Source of the DNA: Tannerella sp. | GTDB lineage: Bacteria; Bacteroidota; Bacteroidia; Bacteroidales; Tannerellaceae | Length of the DNA: 12,338 bases | Assembly (NCBI GenBank): GCA_031283785.1 | Contig: JAITBC010000305.1 | Location: forward strand, 1 to 12,338 | Direction of reading: 5' to 3' | In this document: piece by piece, positions 5,151-12,338 of the stretch | Layout of the letters: every line of letters starts with the position of its first letter | Numbering within the stretch: position 1 is the stretch's first letter | Made by a program: the position numbers and the translations under genes | Notes under the pieces: model-generated | Database searches by the model: none | Seen by the model: only the letters and a program-made list of their open reading frames with translations | Told to the model about the DNA's origin: nothing

Positions 5151-7255
5151 TCTGTTTTTAATTGATATCGTTTTTTGCCGTTTTCAAGAAAACGGACATA
5201 TCTTGAAACATCTTCATCATAAGCATACGACGGCGACAGCGGATACCCTTTATTATCCAGGATAATATAATAGGGCTGCGCGTTAGCGCCAAATTTACTG
5301 CGTTGCAGATAACTCCATTTATCACCTGCCGTTTTCAGGATTCCCGTTTTCCCGTTTTCTTCTATTTCAACATAATCCGGAAGCTTCTCCCGACTGTCGA
5401 CCATAAGAGTTATCAATATAAAATCTCTCTCTATCAGTTGCTTAACAAGAGGATCAGTCCATACCGACGCTTCCATTTTACGACAATTGACACATCCGTA
5501 ACCTGAGAAATCCAACAATATGGGTTTCCGCACTTTAGCGGCATATTTCATCCCGATATCATAATCGTCAAACCGGGCTACTTCGTTTTCGTACAAATTG
5601 AAATCCTGCGTGAATAAAGGCGGAGTGAAAGCGCTTATCGCCTTCAGCGGCGCACCCCAGAGACCCGGCGTCATATAAACGGCAAAAGCAAACGATACGG
5701 TCGACATGAACAGGCGCATAACGGAAACATATTTTAATTCCGAATCATGTTTAAAACGAATTTTCCCAAGCAGATAAAATCCGAGTAAAACAAATATTAC
5801 AATCCAGAAAACGATGAAAACTTCCCTGTCCAGAATCCCCCATCCATAAGCCAGATCCGCCACCGACAAGAATTTAAGGGCCAGCGCCAGTTCCAGAAAG
5901 CCAAGCGTCACTTTAACGGAGTTCAACCATCCGCCCGACTTAGGCATATTCTGAAGCATATTTGGAAATACGGCAAACAGGGCAAAAGGTATGGCAAGCG
6001 CCAATGCGAAGCCGAACATCCCGACGGCCGGGCCTAAGATGTTTCCCTGCGAAGCAGCCTCTACAAGCAAAGCGCCGATAATCGGTCCGGTGCATGAAAA
6101 TGAGACAAGCACAAGCGTAAATGCCATGAAAAACAAGCTCACAAGCCCTGTTGTCGTATCCGCTTTACGATCCGCCTTATTTGTCCATGACGACGGCAAC
6201 GTTAACTCAAACGCGCCGAAAAACGAGACGGCAAAGAACACCAGTAAAAGGAAAAAGATAATATTAAAAACGGCATTCGTCGACAGGCCGTTCAAAGCGC
6301 TGGCGCCAAATATGCCGGTAATGAGTAATCCCATTACCAGGTATATGGCGATGATCGATAATCCGTAAAGCATAGCATCGCTTACGGCTTTCTTCCGGCT
6401 CTTGGTACGTTTAAGGAAAAAACTGACGGTCATCGGTATCATCGGCCATACGCATGGAGTGAGCAAAGCCAGCAAACCGCCTAAAAAGCCGGCTATGAAA
6501 ATATAAACAAACGAACGGTCAGCAGCTGACGATGTTTCGTCGCCCAAAGCTCTCAGTTCGTCGATCACCGGCGCCCACAGCGAAACATCTCCCTTATCTG
6601 CAACATCAGGCCGGACAGCACTGTGCAACGTTTTTCCCGTCGTCTCCGAAACTTTACCGTATACAACCTCCTTCCCGGACTCTCTTCCGGATATATCCGT
6701 AACGCCGGCATCAATAATGCTCCCGGCAGTAGAAGCTGCATTGTCCGGCAGGGAATCCGTCGATATCACAACTCCTTCTTCCGCTTCCGGGATATTTTTA
6801 ATGTTTTTCCTGTCAAACAGAAACGGCACACGCTCAGGTGGAAGACACATTTCATCATTGCACACCATATATTCCACGCCTCCCGAAACGCCGAATTTTT
6901 TGTAATCCGTTACTTTTATTTTCTGAACAAAAACAACCGTATTCTCATACCAGCGGAGCTGCATGTTAAAAGCCTGATCAAAAATTTCGGAAGGCAAAAC
7001 CGATGCTACCGGTTTACCCGTCAGTTCCGCACCACGCAGATATTCATACGACACGGAAGTTGACACGGGACCGCCTTCGGGAAGATTCATATCATACATA
7101 TGCCATCCTTTCTCAATGACTGCCGTCATCCGTATTTCTTTCTCCGCAGAGGGGAGATCCTTCAGCTCAAACGACCATTTGACGGGGTTATAAATCTGCG
7201 CATGCATATTTAATAACGAAAAAAACATGCACAACGATAAAAATATTCTTTTCAT
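5147..7255 (-). CDS. dsbD: thiol:disulfide interchange protein DsbD
   Basis: DsbD carries electrons from cytoplasmic thioredoxin across the inner membrane to periplasmic reductases, serving disulfide isomerisation and cytochrome c maturation. The 702-residue protein has a signal peptide (about 1-20) and a periplasmic N-terminal domain whose cysteine pair is C132 and C137 (CNDEMCLPPE, like the family's CxxxxC-YPP motif). A Ser/Thr-rich linker follows (about 155-240). About eight transmembrane segments span residues 249-535, with the paired cysteines C268 (TPCVWP) and C388 (FSCTGP). The C-terminal thioredoxin-like domain has CVNC (588-591). All three redox pairs are intact, so it should work as a full three-module relay. 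An AAGGAG Shine-Dalgarno (7267-7272) lies 11 nt before the ATG, unusual for this window. It overlaps mazG by 4 nt and lies 87 nt after the barrel gene, where no strong terminator or promoter is apparent. Confidence 0.95.
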   Translation of the reverse strand: MKRIFLSLCMFFSLLNMHAQIYNPVKWSFELKDLPSAEKEIRMTAVIEKGWHMYDMNLPEGGPVSTSVSYEYLRGAELTGKPVASVLPSEIFDQAFNMQLRWYENTVVFVQKIKVTDYKKFGVSGGVEYMVCNDEMCLPPERVPFLFDRKNIKNIPEAEEGVVISTDSLPDNAASTAGSIIDAGVTDISGRESGKEVVYGKVSETTGKTLHSAVRPDVADKGDVSLWAPVIDELRALGDETSSAADRSFVYIFIAGFLGGLLALLTPCVWPMIPMTVSFFLKRTKSRKKAVSDAMLYGLSIIAIYLVMGLLITGIFGASALNGLSTNAVFNIIFFLLLVFFAVSFFGAFELTLPSSWTNKADRKADTTTGLVSLFFMAFTLVLVSFSCTGPIIGALLVEAASQGNILGPAVGMFGFALALAIPFALFAVFPNMLQNMPKSGGWLNSVKVTLGFLELALALKFLSVADLAYGWGILDREVFIVFWIVIFVLLGFYLLGKIRFKHDSELKYVSVMRLFMSTVSFAFAVYMTPGLWGAPLKAISAFTPPLFTQDFNLYENEVARFDDYDIGMKYAAKVRKPILLDFSGYGCVNCRKMEASVWTDPLVKQLIERDFILITLMVDSREKLPDYVEIEENGKTGILKTAGDKWSYLQRSKFGANAQPYYIILDNKGYPLSPSYAYDEDVSRYVRFLENGKKRYQLKTE

Positions 7256-7266
7256 ACCTGTTACGA

Positions 7267-7272
7267 CTCCTT
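7267..7272 (-). promoter_or_regulatory. strong Shine-Dalgarno of dsbD
   Basis: AAGGAG on the minus strand, 11 nt upstream of the dsbD ATG at 7255. It is the clearest ribosome-binding site of a protein gene in this window and supports the chosen start and independent initiation after the 87-nt gap. Confidence 0.6.
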
Positions 7273-7342
7273 AATTACAACGCTGAAAAAACACATACAA
7301 TCCCCTGTTTATAACATGCGGAAAGGGATATACCGCCTCATA

Positions 7343-9169
7343 TCAGAAATTTACGCTAAAACCTCCCATTGCGGTAAATGATTGCAACGGATATCCATAA
7401 TACAACTCTTGTTTTTGGAACAACAAATTATTGAACTGTGCATAAACACCGAACATATCATTAAACATCCACGATACGCGCAAGCTCAGATCATTTATCG
7501 TATTCATCTTTATATTCTCCCTATTTACATACGCATACATACCCGACAGCATGTGATAATGAAGGCTCGCCGTAAGGGGTTTGAGCGGACGCACATTTAC
7601 GCCTGCATCAAATGTAAAGACCGGCTTCCCGTATGATTCCATATCGCTGCTTTCGTCCATACCATTTGCGGCATAAACATTTTTCCACGTATCAAGGTAT
7701 TTAAAATTATAATAATTATAGACCCCTTTCAGATAAAAGTCAAACACATGCTTATAGTCGTATTTCAGCGTCGCACCGGCCTGAATACGCTGTGTTACGG
7801 GCTGAAAAACCATACTGACATTATTAAACCCGTTATCTATCCAATCGTAGGACGACGGATTATAAAAAACGTCCGATTCCGTATATTTGTATCCGGCAAA
7901 AATATCAAACCACAGACCTGCGGAGGCGCTGCTGCGTATTCCGAGTTTCATATCCGCCCATGTTTTAGAGGCGTCAGGAGCAAAAAGCGGGTTTATATAA
8001 CGGTTCAGGCGTGATAATTCATACACTGTATTCGATTCTATCCCCCCGCCAAGATTCAGGTAAAACAGACTCCAGTTTGCAACAGGAACATCAAGCGCTA
8101 TATTAGGGGAAACAAACACCTCCGCTTCTTTCTGGTATACAAGCATGACGTTCAGTCCCAGCAACAATCTCAGTTTTTCACTCTCTTTACGGTAATAAGG
8201 GCTTAAAGTCACTTCGTAACGATTATCAAATGCGCTGTCGGCAATAGAGCTGTAAATGTCTGAAGCCGGCACCGCATAAGTCAGCATATTCATTTTCAGG
8301 TCGACGCCGAAACGTTGGCCGTCATTGAAGGGAGAGTAAATTCCCATATTTATGCCCACATTATTTTCCGTCATTCCGTCGTATGCCTTACTCAAAGCAT
8401 ATTTCCGGTTAAAATTCTTATAATCGACACCGATATGATATCCTGGAGACGATGTCTCGCCGGAAGCAATACCTGCATATACATTTATATAACGGTTACC
8501 CTGATTTGTCGTCGTATCACTGTTTGCGGCAGGCGTAGCGGAATATACTGTTGCCGGCAATCCGTAATAGTTAAACGACGAATAGCCGAAATTCCCTCCT
8601 AAAGAGAGTGTTGCAGCATCAAAACGATGCCTGAAATTAAGTCCGCCGATATTATCATTCAGTTTAGCTTTACGTTTTGCAAGGCTGTCAACGGAAAACC
8701 GTACGTCTCCATTCGTTGAACGATGCGAAAAAAAGATATCCAATTTATCGCGATCGGTATTAAGCAGATGATAACCTGCGTCGCCGTTGAAGTTCATCAA
8801 CATTCCACCTGCAAAATGCAGGTATCCGTTACGTTTACCGTGTTCAACTTCCGTCATCAGCGTACCGGCGGGAAGCACATTCATCTCTTTATCCGGCAGT
8901 ACCGGTACGGCATAATCGGAATATACGATCGGACGTTTAGCGATATTTATATCACGGACGACAGGGAGCGTATTAATTTTAGCCGCATCCTGCGCGATCG
9001 GGTCATATTCGCGTTCAAGCGTCATCTCACGATTGAGATCTTTCTGTCGTTCCTCCTTGTAATTTTCGGCATTTTCCCGTTCTTTATCCGGTTCCTGTGC
9101 AAAGCCGGGAACGGTTATCCCCGACAAAAGCGCCGCAATCATTACCACTTGTATCTTACGCACTACCAT
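7343..9169 (-). CDS. outer-membrane beta-barrel, TonB-receptor-like, no plug
   Basis: A predicted outer-membrane protein of 608 residues whose exact function I do not recognise. It has a signal peptide (about 1-24, ending GFAQ), then a charged stretch (about 25-60) and a Pro-rich segment leading to alternating hydrophobic and aromatic strands from about residue 105 onward. The C terminus (FNNLLFQKQELYYGYPLQ, ending in VNF with terminal Phe) looks like the end of a TonB-dependent receptor barrel. However, no plug domain or TonB box is evident, and the protein is shorter than most receptors. Automatic pipelines would likely label it a TonB-dependent receptor. A plug-less porin or structural barrel fits the sequence better. 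It begins three bases after the stop of the TPR gene (TAA ACC ATG), so the two are probably co-translated and may act together. Outer-membrane location is fairly sure. The substrate is unknown. Confidence 0.8.
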   Translation of the reverse strand: MVVRKIQVVMIAALLSGITVPGFAQEPDKERENAENYKEERQKDLNREMTLEREYDPIAQDAAKINTLPVVRDINIAKRPIVYSDYAVPVLPDKEMNVLPAGTLMTEVEHGKRNGYLHFAGGMLMNFNGDAGYHLLNTDRDKLDIFFSHRSTNGDVRFSVDSLAKRKAKLNDNIGGLNFRHRFDAATLSLGGNFGYSSFNYYGLPATVYSATPAANSDTTTNQGNRYINVYAGIASGETSSPGYHIGVDYKNFNRKYALSKAYDGMTENNVGINMGIYSPFNDGQRFGVDLKMNMLTYAVPASDIYSSIADSAFDNRYEVTLSPYYRKESEKLRLLLGLNVMLVYQKEAEVFVSPNIALDVPVANWSLFYLNLGGGIESNTVYELSRLNRYINPLFAPDASKTWADMKLGIRSSASAGLWFDIFAGYKYTESDVFYNPSSYDWIDNGFNNVSMVFQPVTQRIQAGATLKYDYKHVFDFYLKGVYNYYNFKYLDTWKNVYAANGMDESSDMESYGKPVFTFDAGVNVRPLKPLTASLHYHMLSGMYAYVNRENIKMNTINDLSLRVSWMFNDMFGVYAQFNNLLFQKQELYYGYPLQSFTAMGGFSVNF

Positions 9170-9172
9170 GGT

Positions 9173-12100
9173 TTATTTGTTTTTTAATTTTTCCAATCTA
9201 CTTTCTATCATACGGTATATATCTTCGCTTCCGTTATAATTTCTCTTTAACGAAGTCAGATATTGACGCGCCTGAAAATCATCTCCCTTATCAATATAAA
9301 TATCGGCAAGCAACACAAAACTGCGGGCTAACCAGTATTGATGCGGAGTACCTTTTTCTATAAAATCGAGCAATTCTTTTTCCGCACGCACAACATCCTT
9401 ATTGTTATAATATAACTGTGCAAGTTGATATTTCGCTTCTGCGCCATATTCCGTACGGGTATCCTTGCTTAATACCATCAAGTCGGGCGTAGCCTTGCTG
9501 TTGTCGCCCAGTTTGAAGTACAATTTAGCACGCAAATAACGTGCTTCCGATTCCACTTCCGGCGAAAGATTCGTCTCTTTCAACAATTCGTTTGCGGCTT
9601 CCAGCGCTTCCGGTTCGTTACCGGTAAACTGTGCACACCGCATAATTCCAAGTTTTGCCGCTTCGCGATTCTCGCGCGACCCGGCAACGGCCTGCAGTTC
9701 GCGGAATGTTTTGATAGCCGCCGTAAAATCTTTCTCCAGATATTCTATTTCCGACTTACGGGCAAGCGACTCTTCGCGGAATTTTGTATCACCGCCATCC
9801 AATACAAGGGTAAACAATCGTTTTGCTTCAGTATAATCTTTTCTGTCAAACGCTATTTTCGCCAGATAATAGTTTGCATTCGAACTGAAAGCGCCGTCGG
9901 GGAACGACCGCAGGTAATTTACGAGGCTACGTTGCGCACCTTCAAAATCGCCTTTGGTAAAAAGCCTCTCGGCAGCAAGATAAGTAAGCGAATCCTGTTC
10001 GCTTACCTCAATATGCATATTACCGCCCAGCGAATTAACATAAGAGGCATACGAACTGATATCATTCATATCGATATATACCGATTTCAGATCCTGAACC
10101 GCAATTTTCGCTTCCTCACTGCCCGGATATTCGCTGATGACGCGTTTATAGGTCTCGACAGAGCGTTCCAGCCGATTATCATTGTAATACAACAAACCGA
10201 GCTGTATACCGGCTTTCGGGGCAAGATTGCTTTGCGGATACTGCTCCAGAAGCATCTTAAACGACGAAGCCCCTTCCATGTATTTCTCAAGCAACACAAA
10301 TGTGCGTCCGCGTTCAAAAAGAGCTTCATCGACATATTGAGATGTCGGAAATTCATTGATAACATGATCCATCATGCGTATTTTCCCTTCATAATCCCGC
10401 TGAAGACCAAGTACGAAACCTTTCTGGTATATGGCATAATCGGCCGACGACGGCTGTAGCGTCACCGCCCGGGAATAGTTTGATTCCGCTTCGGCAAACC
10501 GACGGTCGTAAAACAGGCAGTCGCCGATACGGTTAAATGCATCTGCAAACGATTTTGCTTCCTGATTCTTCTCCAGCGTTACATAACGACGGAAAAAAAT
10601 CAGAGATTGTTCGAAATCCTGACGTTTGAAATAACAATAACCCAAGTTATAGTACACAAGCGAATAATTGCCGGACATGCCCTGCTTCATCACATTCAGA
10701 TATGAATTAAAATCCTGAATTGCATTTGCATACTTTTCCATACGATAATACGATTCGCCACGCCAATAATATGCGTCGCCACGCGCTTCTCCGTCATAGT
10801 TCCCCATCTCTATCGCCTGATTAAAATACGCAACGGCGTCTTCCATATCTACATCCAGAAAGGCCTGACACCCCAACTGAAACAGGATATTCTGCTTGGC
10901 TTCCAGGATCTTGGCGCTCGGCCTGCGAATCTTGTTGATGGATTCCAGCGCCGCATCATAATTTTTTGAAGTCAGATAAACTTCTACAAGATAATCATTC
11001 ACCTTATCGGAATACTGCGATTCCGGAAAATCATTCAGGAACTTCTCAAAAGACTTGACGGATTCACCGAAGCCCGTAAACGACGTCTCATGTATCAGGA
11101 GCGCATAATTATAAAGAGCCGTCTCCTGCGTTTTCTTGTTAAACGCCATTGAAGCGGCCTGTTCGAATGCCATACGCGCATTGTTCCCGTCGTTAAGCTG
11201 CAGATAACTTTGTCCTAGATAAAGGCTCGCATTCTGGGTAAGCTCATCTTCTTCGGTCACCGTTTGCGAGAGTGCTTCAACGGCATTCTTATAATCCCCC
11301 TGATTATATTCGCAAACACCGAGAAGATAGCGTTCGCCACGCGCCGGAACATCCGTCGATGCGACATATCGCCTCAACATGGCGATCGCTTTGCGCTGGT
11401 TTCCCAGTTGGTAATAAGAATTTCCCGCTATACGATACAGTTCCGTATTATTATCGCTATCGGGATACGTGCGCAACAAACGATCGGCAAGCTTCACGAC
11501 CTCGTCATGATTATCTTCGATATAATTTATCTGTGCGATATAATAGTTAGCCTGTTCGCGATACTCCGGGTTTTTCTTCAGGTAGTTAAATTCCTGCATT
11601 GCATCATCATACTTCCCCGTAGCATAATCGATATAAGCAATATAATAAATAGAAGCCTGGGAATATTCGCCGCCATATTCACGAACAGTCACAAAAGCTC
11701 TACGTGCATTTGCCAGATCTCCGTTCTGCATCTGAGAATAAGCAAGCCGATAGTTCAGTACTTCGCGCTGTTCGTCGCTCAATGCATCAATACGGGCATC
11801 CGCCAGCCAGTTTTTCGCTTCCGTATAGTATTCCCGTTCAAAATAACAAGTTCCTATCAATAAGCAAACCTCGTCTCCATGACGCGAATCCGGATATTGT
11901 TTAAGATAAGACTCCAATACTTCAACTGCATTCGCATTTCCCTGCTCAAATGCTATAAATGCAAGCATGTAATCGGCTTCCTGAAGAAGGTCGCCGTTTG
12001 TCGCAACCCTTTTATACGCCTCCAATTTATCCGTACATCCGGCATAATTTTTCAGTTCAAAAAATTCCTTTCCTTCCGAAAACAACCTGTCTGACGAATC

Positions 12101-12184
12101 AAACCGATAAGAACGCTGTCCGCTTACAACAAAACATGTCGCTGCAAGACATAACAAAATAATGATTCTTTTACTCGTATTCAT
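9173..12184 (-). CDS. large periplasmic TPR-repeat protein
   Basis: A 1003-residue protein made almost wholly of tetratricopeptide-like helical hairpins after a signal peptide (about 1-22, ending VSGQ). Many units of about 34-38 residues are visible, with patterns such as YYLAKIAF, A..F..FL..YP.S and YY-G-Y. Several resemble the YbgF/CpoB and BamD class, which work at the peptidoglycan or outer-membrane assembly machinery. A central segment with YPGSEEAKIAVQDLKSVYIDMND is one I associate with this Bacteroidota family. The Cys in the signal region (LAATC) lacks a proper lipobox, so soluble periplasmic export is more likely than a lipoprotein. TPR arrays are protein-binding scaffolds. No catalytic motif is present. 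It heads a probable four-gene operon and sits 3 nt from the barrel gene, suggesting it helps assemble, anchor or cap that barrel. That partnership is inference from context. It could also be a general envelope scaffold. Confidence 0.88.
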   Translation of the reverse strand: MNTSKRIIILLCLAATCFVVSGQRSYRFDSSDRLFSEGKEFFELKNYAGCTDKLEAYKRVATNGDLLQEADYMLAFIAFEQGNANAVEVLESYLKQYPDSRHGDEVCLLIGTCYFEREYYTEAKNWLADARIDALSDEQREVLNYRLAYSQMQNGDLANARRAFVTVREYGGEYSQASIYYIAYIDYATGKYDDAMQEFNYLKKNPEYREQANYYIAQINYIEDNHDEVVKLADRLLRTYPDSDNNTELYRIAGNSYYQLGNQRKAIAMLRRYVASTDVPARGERYLLGVCEYNQGDYKNAVEALSQTVTEEDELTQNASLYLGQSYLQLNDGNNARMAFEQAASMAFNKKTQETALYNYALLIHETSFTGFGESVKSFEKFLNDFPESQYSDKVNDYLVEVYLTSKNYDAALESINKIRRPSAKILEAKQNILFQLGCQAFLDVDMEDAVAYFNQAIEMGNYDGEARGDAYYWRGESYYRMEKYANAIQDFNSYLNVMKQGMSGNYSLVYYNLGYCYFKRQDFEQSLIFFRRYVTLEKNQEAKSFADAFNRIGDCLFYDRRFAEAESNYSRAVTLQPSSADYAIYQKGFVLGLQRDYEGKIRMMDHVINEFPTSQYVDEALFERGRTFVLLEKYMEGASSFKMLLEQYPQSNLAPKAGIQLGLLYYNDNRLERSVETYKRVISEYPGSEEAKIAVQDLKSVYIDMNDISSYASYVNSLGGNMHIEVSEQDSLTYLAAERLFTKGDFEGAQRSLVNYLRSFPDGAFSSNANYYLAKIAFDRKDYTEAKRLFTLVLDGGDTKFREESLARKSEIEYLEKDFTAAIKTFRELQAVAGSRENREAAKLGIMRCAQFTGNEPEALEAANELLKETNLSPEVESEARYLRAKLYFKLGDNSKATPDLMVLSKDTRTEYGAEAKYQLAQLYYNNKDVVRAEKELLDFIEKGTPHQYWLARSFVLLADIYIDKGDDFQARQYLTSLKRNYNGSEDIYRMIESRLEKLKNK

Positions 12185-12205
12185 ATTATTAATTCATATC
12201 TGATG

Positions 12206-12240
12206 CAAAGATAATACAAACTTATCAGAAATCATTCAAA
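12206..12240 (-). promoter_or_regulatory. Bacteroidota-type promoter of the TPR-barrel-dsbD-mazG cluster
   Basis: On the minus strand TATCTTTG (12213 down to 12206) matches the -7 element exactly and is followed by C. TTTG at 12240-12237 is 23 nt upstream, slightly far for a -33 element, so activation may be needed. The predicted start is near 12199, leaving about 15 nt before the ATG at 12184. An interrupted palindrome TGAAGT-TT-ACTTCA (12248-12261) lies just upstream, where an activator could bind. Confidence 0.6.
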
Positions 12241-12338
12241 TAAACATTGAAGTTTACTTCACCAGAAATAATTTTCGAAATGCATTTGATGTATGCAATT
12301 ATAACGAGAAGAAAAAAACGCATCTCCGAAACGGATTT

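Noticed and set aside
7321..7342. GCGG/CCGC inverted repeat after the barrel gene
   Set aside because: Only four solid pairs and no T tract, too weak to call a terminator between the barrel gene and dsbD.
11264..11863. Long open frame on the plus strand opposite the TPR gene, and similar frames at 9932-10459 and 8723-9187
   Set aside because: The proteins have atypical composition, no recognisable domain and no promoter or ribosome site. They are shadows of clear genes on the other strand.

Overview
The window looks like chromosomal DNA from a Bacteroidota bacterium, most likely order Bacteroidales. Several intergenic regions carry the Bacteroidota sigma-factor signature (a TTTG or TTG box about 19-23 nt upstream of TAnnTTTG). 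Most genes lack strong Shine-Dalgarno sequences. The gene families present (amidase with a SPOR tail, stand-alone MCE protein, a roughly 1000-residue periplasmic TPR protein paired with a TonB-receptor-like barrel, DsbD, MazG) are typical of that group. No phage, transposon, CRISPR or tRNA signal was seen, so this is an ordinary core-genome segment. The least expected element is a structured RNA at its left edge.

Left edge (about 1-470): positions 1 to about 204 hold a candidate non-coding RNA read on the minus strand. It has its own Bacteroidota-type promoter (210-240), two small hairpins, a long rod closed by a GAAA-capped helix, and a hairpin followed by U residues at the window edge that looks like an intrinsic terminator. 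A promoter at 424-454 reads the other way into the first protein gene.

Plus-strand half (471-4298): a periplasmic N-acetylmuramoyl-L-alanine amidase with a C-terminal SPOR-like domain is followed after 12 nt by an MCE/MlaD-type lipid-transport protein. The two form an envelope operon ending near a perfect 15-bp AT-rich inverted repeat. A 366-base AT-rich intergenic region follows, with a promoter-like element, a perfect 20-bp palindrome and a 10-codon upstream ORF. It leads into dnaA, the replication initiator. No dnaN, gyrase gene or cluster of DnaA boxes accompanies dnaA, so the window gives no evidence for the origin itself.

Minus-strand half (12184 down to 4362): four tightly spaced genes, probably one operon. 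In transcription order they are a 1003-residue TPR protein with signal peptide, a 608-residue outer-membrane barrel that resembles the C-terminal part of a TonB-dependent receptor but shows no plug domain, dsbD (transmembrane thiol:disulfide reductant conduit), and mazG (NTP pyrophosphohydrolase). The TPR and barrel genes are 3 nt apart, dsbD lies 87 nt further on with a clear Shine-Dalgarno, and dsbD and mazG overlap by 4 nt (ATGA). A Bacteroidota promoter sits upstream of the TPR gene. mazG and dnaA converge across a 63-nt T-rich gap. The first three gene products act in the envelope. MazG is cytosolic and appears to be linked only by transcription.
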